The notes under the pieces are model-generated. The model searched no databases and was not told where the DNA came from. It saw only the letters and a list, made by a program, of their open reading frames with translations. Position numbers and translations under genes: made by a program. DNA of 64,000 nucleotides from NCBI GenBank assembly GCA_019456145.1, contig VRUL01000002.1, forward strand, positions 232,185 to 296,184, given 5' to 3'. Of this stretch, positions 28,200 to 37,597 are shown in pieces (positions within the stretch are counted from its first letter, which is position 1; every line of letters starts with the position of its first letter). The stretch is from Planctomycetota bacterium. Its GTDB lineage: Bacteria; Planctomycetota; Phycisphaerae; Sedimentisphaerales; Anaerobacaceae.

Positions 28200-28228
28200 T
28201 TGACTGTCAGCGATCAAATATTCATAAA
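28200..28228 (+). promoter_or_regulatory. Putative promoter of the Wzy-like gene
   Basis: TTGACT (28200-28205), a 17-base spacer and CATAAA (28223-28228). The predicted start of transcription is almost at the ATG (28237), so the mRNA would be nearly leaderless. Confidence 0.4.
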
Positions 28229-28236
28229 CTTGAGTT

Positions 28237-30111
28237 ATGAAGATTATTGAAAAGATATCTAATCACTTTGATTTTGTTATTCTAACAAGCTTTTCGGTTC
28301 TATTTGTCCCTTTTGTTGGATTAAGCTCTACCATTGATCCTGTGCTGACACCCCGATTTATAGCGTGGTGTGTTATAGTGTTTATACTCTTGGTTTCTTT
28401 TTTCGTACAACTCTGTGCAAATTCAGACAAGATAGATTATAGAATTTTAAGACGATCGATATTCCCTGTATTTCTTGGTTATCTTTTATTCTCCCTGATT
28501 TCTTTAACAAAAGCGTTGAATATTACAGAAGGTATTTATGAGATACTTAAGATTATGGTGTCTATTGTATATTTATTTCTTGCAACAATTATATTAAGCA
28601 AAAATAGAAACTATATCCCAATTCTGATTAAGACAATAATTGTTGCAGCTACAGCCTTGTCCCTAATTGGGTTCTATGAATATGTTATATTTGGTTTTGG
28701 CAAGTCTGAACTTTATCCTATAACCGGAACGATGGCTCAGAGAAACCTGTTTTCTTCAGCCCTTTTTCTAATGTTGCCTTTTTGTCTGTATTCTGTTCTG
28801 GGTTTTCATAATTACTGGAAATTTATAGGTTCGGTCTCAATAATTCCAATATTAACTTTGATTCTTTTAAATCAGACTCGCTCTGTTTGGGTAGGCCTAT
28901 TTGTCTCAGTCTGCATAACAACTTTTACGATTGTGTTTCTTTTTAAGTTTAGAAAATTAGAGATTCCCAAAGCACTTTTTCTCAGAAGAATTTTGTATAT
29001 TGCAACTGCCTTAATCATCAGTTGTGTACTTTTCGGTTATCTACATTTAAAATCAAGCTCCAGAGATTCTCTCGCTGACAGAGCTGGCTCTATTTTGTCT
29101 CCAAAGGACTCACGAAACACTACACGCATAGCAATGTGGCGAAAAACAATCGAACCCATTAAAGATAATATTTTTCTTGGTATTGGTGCTGGAAATTGGA
29201 AGATTGTTCTTCCATCTTACAACCTTGAAGGTCTGCCGTCGGATATGTTCAAAACCACTTTCTTCGTACGCCCCGAAAATGACTATTTATGGGTGCTATC
29301 TGAAATCGGGATATTAGGCTTTGTTTGCTATTTGTCAATTTTTGTAATAGTGATTATTTATGTTTTCAATATTTTGACAAAAGATTCAAGTACAGATGAC
29401 AAGCTACTTTCGATTCTCATATTCTTTGGGGTAATTGGATATATGGTGATTTCTTTTTTTGCCTTCCCTAAAGAAAGAATATTTCATTCAATCTTTCTGA
29501 TATTAATGATGGCGATTGTCGTATCAAAGTATAATCAACCGCTTAAAAATAAGAAAAATGTATCTTGGCAAACGACGTTAATTCTTGCGGTCCCTTGTCT
29601 TCTATTATTGCTTATTGCGATTGTTATTGGATATAACCGTTTAAGAGCAGAGTTTTACACAAAGAGAGCTTTTGCTGCAAGGGAAGCACAGAACTGGCCG
29701 ATGGTTATCTCAGAAATTGATAAAGGGTATTCGGCATTTGCTACTCTGGATCCTATGTCAACTCCATTAAAGTGGTACAGAGGAGAGGCAAATTATTTAT
29801 TGAACAAAATACCGCAGGCTCTTGAAGATTTTAAGAAAGCCCATAAAGCTCATCCATATCATATTCACGTATTAAATAACCTTGCCACCTGTTATGAAAT
29901 AGAGGGCGACCATGATCAAGCAATCTTTTACTACAAAAAAGCCCTTAACATCTTCCCTGAATTTGAGGAAGCCTTAATTAATTTAGGCGCAACATATTAT
30001 AACGCCGACAGATACGAAGAAGCATATCGAACCCTACTGCTTTGCGATCCAAATACAAAGGATTCCAGATTGGAAAAGTATCTAAATGCTGTGAAGGAAA
30101 AACTCAAATAA
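28237..30111 (+). CDS. O-antigen ligase/Wzy-type polymerase with C-terminal TPRs
   Basis: A 624-residue membrane protein. Residues 1-470 contain about eleven helices with the Wzy_C/WaaL signature region (LLNQTRSVWVGLFVS and GIGAGNWKIVLPSY). A periplasmic tail of about 150 residues has TPR-like repeats (ALEDFKKAHKAHP, QAIFYYKKALNIFPEFEEAL). The enzyme probably polymerises or ligates lipid-linked oligosaccharides outside the membrane. TPRs attached to such enzymes are common in anaerobes and may dock partners. It is AT-rich compared with its neighbours. Confidence 0.83.
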   Translation: MKIIEKISNHFDFVILTSFSVLFVPFVGLSSTIDPVLTPRFIAWCVIVFILLVSFFVQLCANSDKIDYRILRRSIFPVFLGYLLFSLISLTKALNITEGIYEILKIMVSIVYLFLATIILSKNRNYIPILIKTIIVAATALSLIGFYEYVIFGFGKSELYPITGTMAQRNLFSSALFLMLPFCLYSVLGFHNYWKFIGSVSIIPILTLILLNQTRSVWVGLFVSVCITTFTIVFLFKFRKLEIPKALFLRRILYIATALIISCVLFGYLHLKSSSRDSLADRAGSILSPKDSRNTTRIAMWRKTIEPIKDNIFLGIGAGNWKIVLPSYNLEGLPSDMFKTTFFVRPENDYLWVLSEIGILGFVCYLSIFVIVIIYVFNILTKDSSTDDKLLSILIFFGVIGYMVISFFAFPKERIFHSIFLILMMAIVVSKYNQPLKNKKNVSWQTTLILAVPCLLLLLIAIVIGYNRLRAEFYTKRAFAAREAQNWPMVISEIDKGYSAFATLDPMSTPLKWYRGEANYLLNKIPQALEDFKKAHKAHPYHIHVLNNLATCYEIEGDHDQAIFYYKKALNIFPEFEEALINLGATYYNADRYEEAYRTLLLCDPNTKDSRLEKYLNAVKEKLK

Positions 30112-30135
30112 AAAATGTCTTTTTTCAAAATTATA

Positions 30136-30164
30136 TTGACAAAATTTAAAGCTTTCGATAGTAT
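30136..30164 (+). promoter_or_regulatory. Promoter of the TIG-repeat protein gene
   Basis: TTGACA (30136-30141), a 17-base spacer and TAGTAT (30159-30164), 41 bases upstream of ATG 30205. GGAG at 30191 serves as a weak ribosome site. Confidence 0.6.
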
Positions 30165-30204
30165 TTCGCCGAAGATTAAATATTAACAATGGAGTTTTTT
30201 TGCC

Positions 30205-31257
30205 ATGAGGACGATTGTCAAATCTTTTCTGTTGGTAGTCATGTTGTTCGCTACATCCACACCACTAATTGCGCAATCTCTTATATCGATTGACCCTGAC
30301 AATGCCCTTGAGGGCGAAAGTCTGGGTGTAGGGATTTCCGGTCAGAATACTAATTTTGACCAGGCCAGCACTATATCGATCTGGTTTTCACAGGGAAGTT
30401 CAACTATTTATGCGTATGGTTATTTCCCTGTCAACGACACTTATATGACAGCATGGTTTGACCTTCCAAGTGGTGCGATAGGGCTGCATGACCTGAACGT
30501 CTACAATAATATCGATGGCACGTTGACACTTGATAATAGCTTTACGATTAATTCATTTAATCCACCCGAACTTATTGCTATCAGCCCTAACAGTGTCCAG
30601 CAGGGCCAAGTTTTGAGGGTTGCTATTTCCGGCCAGTACACTCATTTTAACTTTCAGCAGGGTAGCAATACGAATGTTTGGTTCTCGCAGGGAAGTCCGA
30701 CTTGTACTTGTACTAACTTTTGGATTATTAGCGACACATTGTTATTTGCAGAGTTTGATTGCAAAGGGGCAAGTCTGGGACTACGAGATTTAAATGTTTA
30801 CAATGATATCGATGGCACGTTAACGCTTTACGATAGTTTTACGATTACTCCATATAATCCGACGCTCACTTCCATAACTCCTGGCGGAGCTTATCAAGGC
30901 CAGAAATTATCTGTGCGGATTTCCGGCCAGAACACCCGTTTTGGTTTTACACAAGGCAGTGGGGCGCTTGTCTGGCTTTCTCAGGGAAATTCACTAATAG
31001 TTTCAAGACAAGCTAATGCGATTGGAGAAAAAATCGGTCATCCAGGAAGCGGTATAACAGTAGCAGATTTTGATATTCCCGCAGATGCCAATACCGGTAT
31101 GTGGGATGTGCATACCTTTAGTGATATTGATGGGCAATTAACGCTTACAGATGGCTTTATGATTGTTCAACCCGGCGACTGGACAAGTGACGGCGTGGTA
31201 AACTTCCTTGATCTGGCTGTTTTGGGCAATAACTGGCTCGAAGGTGCAGGCCCATAG
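30205..31257 (+). CDS. Secreted protein with three TIG-like repeats and a dockerin-like end
   Basis: A 350-residue exported protein with a signal peptide ending near IAQ-SL. Three repeats of about 95 residues each start with ISxxxxxxGxxLxVxISGQ and contain DLNVYNDIDGTLTL-like strands, as in IPT/TIG immunoglobulin-like domains. The C-terminus (GDWTSDGVVNFLDLAVLGNNWL) is a single dockerin-like Ca-binding helix unit typical of Phycisphaerae. Probably a surface or matrix protein linked to the neighbouring exopolysaccharide genes. Debris of a LamG gene follows at once. Confidence 0.78.
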   Translation: MRTIVKSFLLVVMLFATSTPLIAQSLISIDPDNALEGESLGVGISGQNTNFDQASTISIWFSQGSSTIYAYGYFPVNDTYMTAWFDLPSGAIGLHDLNVYNNIDGTLTLDNSFTINSFNPPELIAISPNSVQQGQVLRVAISGQYTHFNFQQGSNTNVWFSQGSPTCTCTNFWIISDTLLFAEFDCKGASLGLRDLNVYNDIDGTLTLYDSFTITPYNPTLTSITPGGAYQGQKLSVRISGQNTRFGFTQGSGALVWLSQGNSLIVSRQANAIGEKIGHPGSGITVADFDIPADANTGMWDVHTFSDIDGQLTLTDGFMIVQPGDWTSDGVVNFLDLAVLGNNWLEGAGP

Positions 31258-31261
31258 TTGG

Positions 31262-31351
31262 CTTCACGGCCTTATGGGTGATGTGCAGGTCTATGACAAG
31301 AATTTATCTACTGCTGAAATTCAACAACTTTATCAGGATGTGGCTAATTGA
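31262..31351 (+). pseudogene. LamG-domain C-terminal remnant
   Basis: In another frame from the gene just ended, the DNA reads LHGLMGDVQVYDKNLSTAE, then IQQLYQDVAN and a stop. This is the final strand and helix of concanavalin/LamG domains (consensus G..D.V.IY...LS..EI..LY). There is no upstream part. Confidence 0.7.
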
Positions 31352-31383
31352 ACCTGGATGCGGTGATGGTGAGAAAAAGACAG
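31348..31383 (+). pseudogene. Orphan PEP-CTERM tail E
   Basis: Overlapping the stop of the LamG remnant, in a third frame, the DNA encodes LNLDAVMVRKRQ, a degenerate PEP-CTERM end sharing the GCGGTGATGGTGAGA core with other copies. Confidence 0.5.
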
Positions 31384-31411
31384 TCACACTGCGTTGAAAC
31401 CACAACAAACT

Positions 31412-31440
31412 AAGGCCCTGAGCTAATTCGGGGCCTTTTT
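31412..31440 (+). terminator. Rho-independent terminator
   Basis: AAGGCCC (31412-31418) pairs with GGGGCCTT (31430-31437) around an 11-base loop, followed by T residues. It lies after the exopolysaccharide/TIG region. The remaining spacer to 31647 has no gene. Confidence 0.75.
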
Positions 31441-31647
31441 AGTGCGCAGGAATGTAAATAGCCACTGCCTGTGGGTGAAGGTTGTAGGAAGGCAGAGGCA
31501 GGAGAAGTCTAAAAACATATCCTAATCCTTCTGTATATTATACGAGTCAAGACAGGTGTGTGTTCTGATGGGGTAACGTGTAAAACCCCCTTAATCCCCG
31601 CTAGTGCCCATTACTTCTATTTTTTTAAAACTCCGAATTTTTGTGAA

Positions 31648-31863
31648 TTACTCACAATGACCAGGATAGTAGCCACCACTGCCATAACGGCCATAGTCCC
31701 CGTAGCCTAAATCGCAGCCTGCATCGTAGTAGAAGATGCCGCGGGTGTAGGGATAAGGACTGTAATAGTTCTCGTAACAGCCACCGGCGAAAAGTAAGGC
31801 GACTAAAAAAAAGATGGTTAGCCCCTTGCAGTGCTTGTTATTTACCATATCTCCGTTTGCCAT
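31648..31863 (-). CDS. Small Tyr/Gly-rich lipoprotein
   Basis: A 71-residue protein. AAGG seven bases upstream supports ATG 31863. A hydrophobic segment (GLTIFFLVALLFAGGC) ends in a lipobox-like Cys. The mature part is short and rich in Tyr and Gly (YYSPYPYTRG, GYGDYGRYGSGGYY), suggesting disorder or an adhesive role. It is divergent from nothing and lies 26 bases downstream of the next minus-strand gene, so co-transcription is likely. Confidence 0.6.
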   Translation of the reverse strand: MANGDMVNNKHCKGLTIFFLVALLFAGGCYENYYSPYPYTRGIFYYDAGCDLGYGDYGRYGSGGYYPGHCE

Positions 31864-31889
31864 AATTTTACCTTGTCTTTAGATATAAC

Positions 31890-32696
31890 TTATAGTTTTT
31901 CGATTTTCACAATTTCTACAATCTTCCCCCACCTAGCAATGGCTACTCTGTGGCGTGCTGTCTGTGCTATCTCCTTGACCTGGAACCTTACACGCAAGCC
32001 ATCTTTTGCATATTCAGCCGACAAATTTACAGGGTTATAGTGCTCACCACAGTCTGAAACAATTCCAAAAAATCCACCTTCAAAATCCAGATATCGAATC
32101 GTCCCTGCCATCATATGCATAAGCTTTGGATTTGCTCTAAGATAATCTTTGCTAAACAGCTTAATCTGACGTTCAACTTCAGTCTCAACTATACTTCTCA
32201 TTTTGTGAACATCAATCACCTCTGTCATTTCTACCTCTCGAATCCTCATGTCAACCGGCCAGGTCGGAACCATTATTCTTAGCCTGTTACTTCTTACAAG
32301 TTCCGCGAGTTGGTAAAGTTCTGTCTTGACCTGCACAATAACTTCAGATATTAGTGTCCTTTCCCAGGTATTGACTGTAATTACTAACTCTGCGATTTCC
32401 GGATTTTGTGATGGGCTTTCAACGACCCGTATCCTGGCTCTCCTCAAAGCGTGTTTTGCCTGTACTTGTAAATCGTCCACTATTAATGGATTGCGTCTGA
32501 GTGTATCCATTTCAAACGCCGAAAGAAGAAGATGCTCAACTCTAACATTGACACCTTTCAAGCCCTCCAATGTGTAAATCTCATGGTTATATTCCTGCTC
32601 TTGAAATGAGTCGACACCGGCTGGAACACCGAGAGACAGCAAGACAAAACATAAGATTATCCCTAAAACCAAAGGCCAATACTTTTTCGTTTTCAT
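31890..32696 (-). CDS. Exported protein of unknown function
   Basis: A 268-residue protein with a signal peptide. ATG 32696 has AAGGAG six bases upstream, so the 18 extra codons to 32750 are rejected. The long central helical region (about 60-190) is rich in Arg/Glu. The C-terminal 70 residues (GTIRYLDFEGGFFGIVSDCG ... VEIVKIEKL) form a small beta domain recurrent in Phycisphaerae. No catalytic motif is visible. It probably forms a transcription unit with the small lipoprotein gene. Confidence 0.7.
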   Translation of the reverse strand: MKTKKYWPLVLGIILCFVLLSLGVPAGVDSFQEQEYNHEIYTLEGLKGVNVRVEHLLLSAFEMDTLRRNPLIVDDLQVQAKHALRRARIRVVESPSQNPEIAELVITVNTWERTLISEVIVQVKTELYQLAELVRSNRLRIMVPTWPVDMRIREVEMTEVIDVHKMRSIVETEVERQIKLFSKDYLRANPKLMHMMAGTIRYLDFEGGFFGIVSDCGEHYNPVNLSAEYAKDGLRVRFQVKEIAQTARHRVAIARWGKIVEIVKIEKL

Positions 32697-32867
32697 AACA
32701 TCTCCTTTAATCAGACTTGTTACCCGCTTATTTTTGATAAAGCTATACACACCTGGTAATCATTACCTTTTATTTACCTTCATATAGATAAGGCACCTTC
32801 CGACACAAAAGGTAACATGATTTTCGAAGTTTCCTGAGTTCTCACAAAAGGGGCAAGTTTGGACGTT

Positions 32868-32890
32868 TTAATCCGAATCCCTCGGATTAA
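32868..32890. repeat. 9-bp perfect hairpin in a 480-base spacer
   Basis: TTAATCCGA and TCGGATTAA flank five bases. There is no T-run. It could be an operator or mRNA structure. No gene is supported in 32697-33176. Confidence 0.4.
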
Positions 32891-33176
32891 GTTCTCTGGC
32901 TGAGTTTTTCTGTTCGGAGGCCGAAAAAACAGCGTCTTTCGGGGTACTTTAAAATCACCCATATCTGAGGCCGTCCGACAACCGCACCTTTCCCAGAGTG
33001 CCCTCAGTGGGGTGCTTGTGCAGAAAAGCCGGTAAAAAGCTTGTGTTTTTAAGACAGTTTTGATATGGTACGGGAGAGGACACTCAGCGGCGTTGTTGAG
33101 CAAAGAAATACTGTATTATATGGGAAATCTCGGATAAAATGTCTTTACAGCATACTGTGATCAAGAAGGAGAAGTC

Positions 33177-34439
33177 ATGGAAACAAAACGAACCGCTCTT
33201 AGAGCTGTGCTGCTGCTGATCGCGGCGACCGCCTGCGCTCCAATGTCGGGCGCCGCTGTTATTGGCGCCAGTGCCGATTGGCCCCAACATCACGGTCCCG
33301 GCAGGACGAACATATCCCAGGATAAGGGCCTCTTGAAAAAATGGCCCCAGGGCGGGCCTGACAAACTCTGGACCTATTCGCAATGCGGCAGAGGGTTTTC
33401 GGGAGTGACGATTGCCGATGGGATGATCTTCACGGCGGGCGATGTCGAGCTCCAGGAGTTTGTCATCGCGCTCGATATGGACGGCAAACTCGTATGGAAG
33501 CAGCCCAACGGCGATGCATGGGGTCGGCCCAGCCCGGGCTCACGCGCGACGCCCACCTACAGCGACGGGGCCGTATATCACATGAACCCTACCGGAAGAT
33601 TAGCGGCATACAAGGCCAAATCGGGCGAACCAATTTGGGTCGTGGACCTCAAAGACAAATTCGATGCGAAGTACGGCATCTGGGCCTTGGCCGAGAATGT
33701 TATTATCGAAGGCGACAAGCTCATATGCATGCCTGGCGGACCGAAAGGCCGCGTCGTCGCCCTGGATAAGCGGACTGGAAAGACGATATGGATCAATACG
33801 GAGATCGAGCACTTCGCCGCTTACTGCTCCGGCCTTGTCGTCAACCACGGCGGCGTCCGCCAGTTGATCACAATGACACAAAAATCGGTTGTCGGTGTCA
33901 ATATTGAGACCGGCAAGCTGCTTTGGTCGGCGCCTTTTGTTCCCCGCTCACCCCAAAATTCGCTGACGCCCGTTTTCAAAGACGGCTATGTATTCGTCGC
34001 AGCCGGACACTCGTCGGGAGGCAGGCTGATAAAACTTGATCTATCTGCGCGTTCGGCCGAGACGGTATGGCATCGCGAAGACCTCGACGACTGCCACAGC
34101 GGCGCGCTCCTCATAGACGGCAGGCTCTACGGCACGGCATGCCGCCAGGGCGGAAGGCACTTCTACTGTGTGGACTTCCTTACAGGCAGGAATATCAAGG
34201 TCGATAAGACGATGGGCAAGACGTGTATCACCTTCGCCGACTCAATGATCTACGCCCTGAACTTCCAGGGTACGATGCGCCTGATGGCCGTCACCCCTGA
34301 CGGCTTCGAGCTGGTCAGCCGATTCGAACTCAAAAGGAAGCAGGTCAACTCATACCTTGCACATCCGGTCGTCTGCGACGGAAGGCTGTACATCAGGTGT
34401 CACAATGACCTCCACGCCTACAACGTCCGCGCGAATTGA
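33177..34439 (+). CDS. PQQ-like beta-propeller protein
   Basis: A 420-residue exported protein. A signal peptide (LLLIAATACAPMSGAA) follows AAGGAG six bases before the ATG. Repeated blades carry the pattern G.V.ALD..TGK..W (VVALDKRTGKTIW, VVGVNIETGKLLW), the BamB/quinoprotein-like fold. Catalytic quinoprotein residues are not obvious, so it is more probably a scaffold or binding protein. It is G+C-rich relative to its surroundings. Planctomycetes encode many such proteins, often near polysaccharide or sulfatase genes. Confidence 0.82.
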   Translation: METKRTALRAVLLLIAATACAPMSGAAVIGASADWPQHHGPGRTNISQDKGLLKKWPQGGPDKLWTYSQCGRGFSGVTIADGMIFTAGDVELQEFVIALDMDGKLVWKQPNGDAWGRPSPGSRATPTYSDGAVYHMNPTGRLAAYKAKSGEPIWVVDLKDKFDAKYGIWALAENVIIEGDKLICMPGGPKGRVVALDKRTGKTIWINTEIEHFAAYCSGLVVNHGGVRQLITMTQKSVVGVNIETGKLLWSAPFVPRSPQNSLTPVFKDGYVFVAAGHSSGGRLIKLDLSARSAETVWHREDLDDCHSGALLIDGRLYGTACRQGGRHFYCVDFLTGRNIKVDKTMGKTCITFADSMIYALNFQGTMRLMAVTPDGFELVSRFELKRKQVNSYLAHPVVCDGRLYIRCHNDLHAYNVRAN

Positions 34440-34483
34440 ACGGGATTAGATAAAAGTTCTATCTTGACACATCGGAAGCAAGA

Positions 34484-35806
34484 ATGACAAACACTCAATC
34501 GAAACCACGGAGCCTGATTCAGCGTCCAAGAAGGCTGAGACGGAACGCTTACTTATTTCTCTTTGCATTTGCTGTTGGCGGTATAGCTGCGTTCGGATCC
34601 GAATCTGCAGATATTAAACTCACAGTCGAGCAGCTTACCTCCGGTACGAAACATCACTTCTTTGGCTATATAGGTCAATGCCAGACGATCCCATGGAACG
34701 CCAGCGGCAGATATGTGCTGGGCCTTGAAATCGACAGAATAGATCGTTTGCCCACTCCCGAAGAGTTTGCTACAGTGATCCTTGTTGATACCCATAATGA
34801 TAACAAGATTATTAGGTTAGATAAATGCCACGCGTGGAATCCACAGCAAGGGACAATGTTCTATTGGAACCCATTGAAACCTGAAACACAGTTCTTCTTT
34901 AACGACCGAGATGTCAAGACGGGCAAAGTGTTTACCGTACTGTACGACATTGAAAAGAAAAAACGCGCTTGCGAATACAAATTCGATGACACACCTATCG
35001 GTAACGGTGGCGTCGCCGCAGACGGTTCAGCCTTTCTTGCCATAAATTACGGTCGCTTGGCGCGACTGCGATTAGTGACTGGTTACCCGGAAGCATTGGA
35101 TTGGTCCAAAGACGAAGTCGCACCGGAAAATGACGGTATCTTCATCGTGGATATTAAAACCGGTAAGAAGCAATTGCTCGTTTCTTACCGTCAACTCGAA
35201 AAGGAGTTAAAAAAACGCAAACCAGAATTAGATCACACAGGGTTGTTCATCAACCACACGCTTTGGAACCGAGACAGCAATCGTGTTTACTTCTTCGTAC
35301 GAGGCGGATGGAGTAAAAAAATGCGCAAGAAAGGCGACAAAGTCAATACGCCATGTTCGATCAAAGCCGACGGCACAGGGCTAACCCTGCACGAGCAATT
35401 TATCGGCGGGCATCCTGAATGGGACGAGAACAATATTCTCATCGGCCGAGAAGGGGATAAGCAAATTTACTATGACCTGGAAAAGAAAAAGATCGTTGGA
35501 CAAATGGGTACACCCAAGATGTTTCCCAAACCAGAGGGCGATATTTCGCTTTCTCCCAGCGGCGAGTGGTTTGTCAACGGCTACGGGGACAAAAAGACAA
35601 ATAAAAACTATTACGCCGTATATCGGCGCAGTGACGGTGCCTTTGTTCGCAGTAAGGGGATTGATAAAGGCGCATACAGCGGCGATATTCGCATCGACGG
35701 CGCCCCGCGTTGGAACCGCACCAACGATGCGATCCTTATACCCGGCCTTGCTAAAAATAAAACCCGGCAGATGTTTATCCTTCACGTGAACACTCCCGAG
35801 AAATAG
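34484..35806 (+). CDS. Secreted TolB/oligogalacturonate-lyase-like propeller protein
   Basis: A 440-residue protein with an Arg-rich N-terminus and one hydrophobic export segment (YLFLFAFAVGGIAAFG). The rest forms PD40-like blades (for example WNPLKPETQFFFNDRD, WNRDSNRVYFFVRGG, DGAPRWNRTNDAILIPG), similar to the seven-bladed proteins related to oligogalacturonate lyase. I do not see a safe catalytic set. It is 44 bases after the PQQ-like gene. A truncated duplicate of its 3' end follows. Confidence 0.72.
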   Translation: MTNTQSKPRSLIQRPRRLRRNAYLFLFAFAVGGIAAFGSESADIKLTVEQLTSGTKHHFFGYIGQCQTIPWNASGRYVLGLEIDRIDRLPTPEEFATVILVDTHNDNKIIRLDKCHAWNPQQGTMFYWNPLKPETQFFFNDRDVKTGKVFTVLYDIEKKKRACEYKFDDTPIGNGGVAADGSAFLAINYGRLARLRLVTGYPEALDWSKDEVAPENDGIFIVDIKTGKKQLLVSYRQLEKELKKRKPELDHTGLFINHTLWNRDSNRVYFFVRGGWSKKMRKKGDKVNTPCSIKADGTGLTLHEQFIGGHPEWDENNILIGREGDKQIYYDLEKKKIVGQMGTPKMFPKPEGDISLSPSGEWFVNGYGDKKTNKNYYAVYRRSDGAFVRSKGIDKGAYSGDIRIDGAPRWNRTNDAILIPGLAKNKTRQMFILHVNTPEK

Positions 35807-35828
35807 CCAGCGGTTAAGGCGTTTCAAG

Positions 35829-35954
35829 GAAATTGTCGGTCAACTCGCAACCCCGGAGATCATCCCCAAACCGGGAGGAGATATTACCGAGGACGGAACG
35901 CGCCAGATGTTCATCATTCGACTCGGACAGAACGCTCCTGACGATTATAAATGA
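35829..35954 (+). pseudogene. Internally deleted duplicate of the propeller-gene 3' end
   Basis: The frame reads EIVGQLATPEIIPKPGGDI and then TEDGTRQMFIIRLGQ to TGA. The first part matches KIVGQMGTPKMFPKPEGDI and the second KTRQMFILHV in the gene just upstream, but the roughly 80 residues between them are missing. So a paralogue once stood here and is now reduced to two joined pieces. Its TGA overlaps the ATG at 35951. Confidence 0.75.
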
Positions 35955-36070
35955 AAAGCAAGCGATTGCAGGCCGGCGGTGTCGAAATCAAATTCTTGAT
36001 TTTTCAAGGTGAACTTTGTAAGATTGTTGATGTCGTATGGAGAAAATTATTTTTTTTTAAGAGTTTATCT

Positions 36071-37597
36071 GTGAAATTTCAGAGACATAACTTAACGACA
36101 AAGGCCGGTATCTATGCGGTTATTATCCTTTTGTTCAACTTGACAGCGAACGGCCAGCAAGGAAAGTTCAACTGGAATCAATTTCGCGGCCCCAATGGAC
36201 AGGGAGTGGCGGAAGCGGACAGCATTGCTGTTCATTTCAGTCCGGACTCGAACGTTCTGTGGAAAACCGTCATCGGCGCGGGACAGTCGTCTCCGGTTAT
36301 TTGGAACGACCGTATCTTTCTGTCGGCCTATGAATCGGCCAATAGAAAGGAACTTGTTACGTTATCCATTGACCGTGAAGACGGCAAAATCCTGTGGCGT
36401 CAGGTTATCCAGGCCGAAACGAAGGTAAGGTTCCATCCGATGAACAGCCCTGCATCGGCCAGCCCGGCTGCGGACGAAAAGCATGTTTACGTTTATTTCG
36501 GGACCTACGGGCTGGTCTGTTATGACCACGCGGGGAAGAAGGTCTGGCAACGTAAAATCAAGCCCCCGAAAAGCCTGTATGGGCCGGCGACCTCACCGAT
36601 ATTGTATGAAGACAAAGTAATCCTGGTCCTGGACGATAATAGCGGCACATCCCGACTGCTTGCGGTGAATCGTGACACGGGCGAGACGGCCTGGGAGCAG
36701 CCGAGATCATTGTACAGGGCAGGCTGGTCAACACCCATGATCTGGCGTCATGGCGATACCAAAGAGCTTGTCGTTCTTGGTTTCAAACGGCTGACTTCCT
36801 ACAACCCCTCCAACAGCGAAGAGATATGGTGGGCCGGTGGATTTTCACAGGAGACAGTCGGTGTCCCGGTAACCGGAGAAGGGCTGCTCTTTGTAAGCGA
36901 CGCGGCCATGGCTGGACGCGGGGAAGAAAAATGGGACGCCGATCTAACCTGGAAGATCACAGTCGAGCGGTTCGACAAGAATCACGACAATCAAATACAG
37001 CGCGACGAAATGACCAAAGGCTTTACTATCCCGCTGCGACCGGAGTTGGCAACAGATAATCCCGGTTACGGCTTGCCCATTTTCAACATGGACCACCTGC
37101 TGAAATACATAGACAAAGACAAGGACCAGGTCATTAGCCAGACCGATTGGATGCAAACCATGTCGGGCTTTTCCATGGATAGCCGACCAAACCTTCTGGC
37201 TATTCGCCCGGGAGCGACAAAAGACGCCCGCCCATCGCACGTAGTATGGGAAATTCATCGAGGTACTCCTGAAACTCCATCAATACTCTATTGCCGGGGA
37301 AAACTCTACCTCATACGGAGCGGGGGACTGTTAACCTGCATTGAGGCCTCGACCGGCAAAGAAATCTTCCGGGAAAGAATCGGGGCACCGGGTCAATATG
37401 TCGCTTCACCCATTGCTGCCGGCGACAAACTTATCCTTGCGTCGGCGCGCGGCGTCGTCACAGTAATCCAGGTCGATGACAAACTGAAGATTCTGGCGAG
37501 GAACAATTTCGGGGAAAAGATTTTTGCCACTCCGGCGATTGCCGAAAACAAAATATATTTGCGGACAACCGGTCATTTGTACGCCCTGGGCAAGTGA
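36071..37597 (+). CDS. PQQ-like beta-propeller protein with inserted EF-hand pair
   Basis: About 508 residues. The frame is open to ATG 35951, but the first 40 residues do not look like protein and overlap the pseudogene. GTG 36071 gives a normal signal peptide (AVIILLFNLTANG); its ribosome site is weak. Blades carry the pattern TLSIDREDGKILW. Between blades lies an insert with two Ca-binding loops, DKNHDNQIQRDE (canonical 12 residues) and DKDKDQVISQTD (Asp at the last position). The substrate is unknown; calcium may control the fold or interaction. Confidence 0.78.
   Translation: MKFQRHNLTTKAGIYAVIILLFNLTANGQQGKFNWNQFRGPNGQGVAEADSIAVHFSPDSNVLWKTVIGAGQSSPVIWNDRIFLSAYESANRKELVTLSIDREDGKILWRQVIQAETKVRFHPMNSPASASPAADEKHVYVYFGTYGLVCYDHAGKKVWQRKIKPPKSLYGPATSPILYEDKVILVLDDNSGTSRLLAVNRDTGETAWEQPRSLYRAGWSTPMIWRHGDTKELVVLGFKRLTSYNPSNSEEIWWAGGFSQETVGVPVTGEGLLFVSDAAMAGRGEEKWDADLTWKITVERFDKNHDNQIQRDEMTKGFTIPLRPELATDNPGYGLPIFNMDHLLKYIDKDKDQVISQTDWMQTMSGFSMDSRPNLLAIRPGATKDARPSHVVWEIHRGTPETPSILYCRGKLYLIRSGGLLTCIEASTGKEIFRERIGAPGQYVASPIAAGDKLILASARGVVTVIQVDDKLKILARNNFGEKIFATPAIAENKIYLRTTGHLYALGK

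Noticed and set aside
32780..33383. Two minus-strand ORFs before the PQQ-like gene
   Set aside because: They have irregular composition and overlap the promoter and signal peptide of the convincing plus-strand gene.
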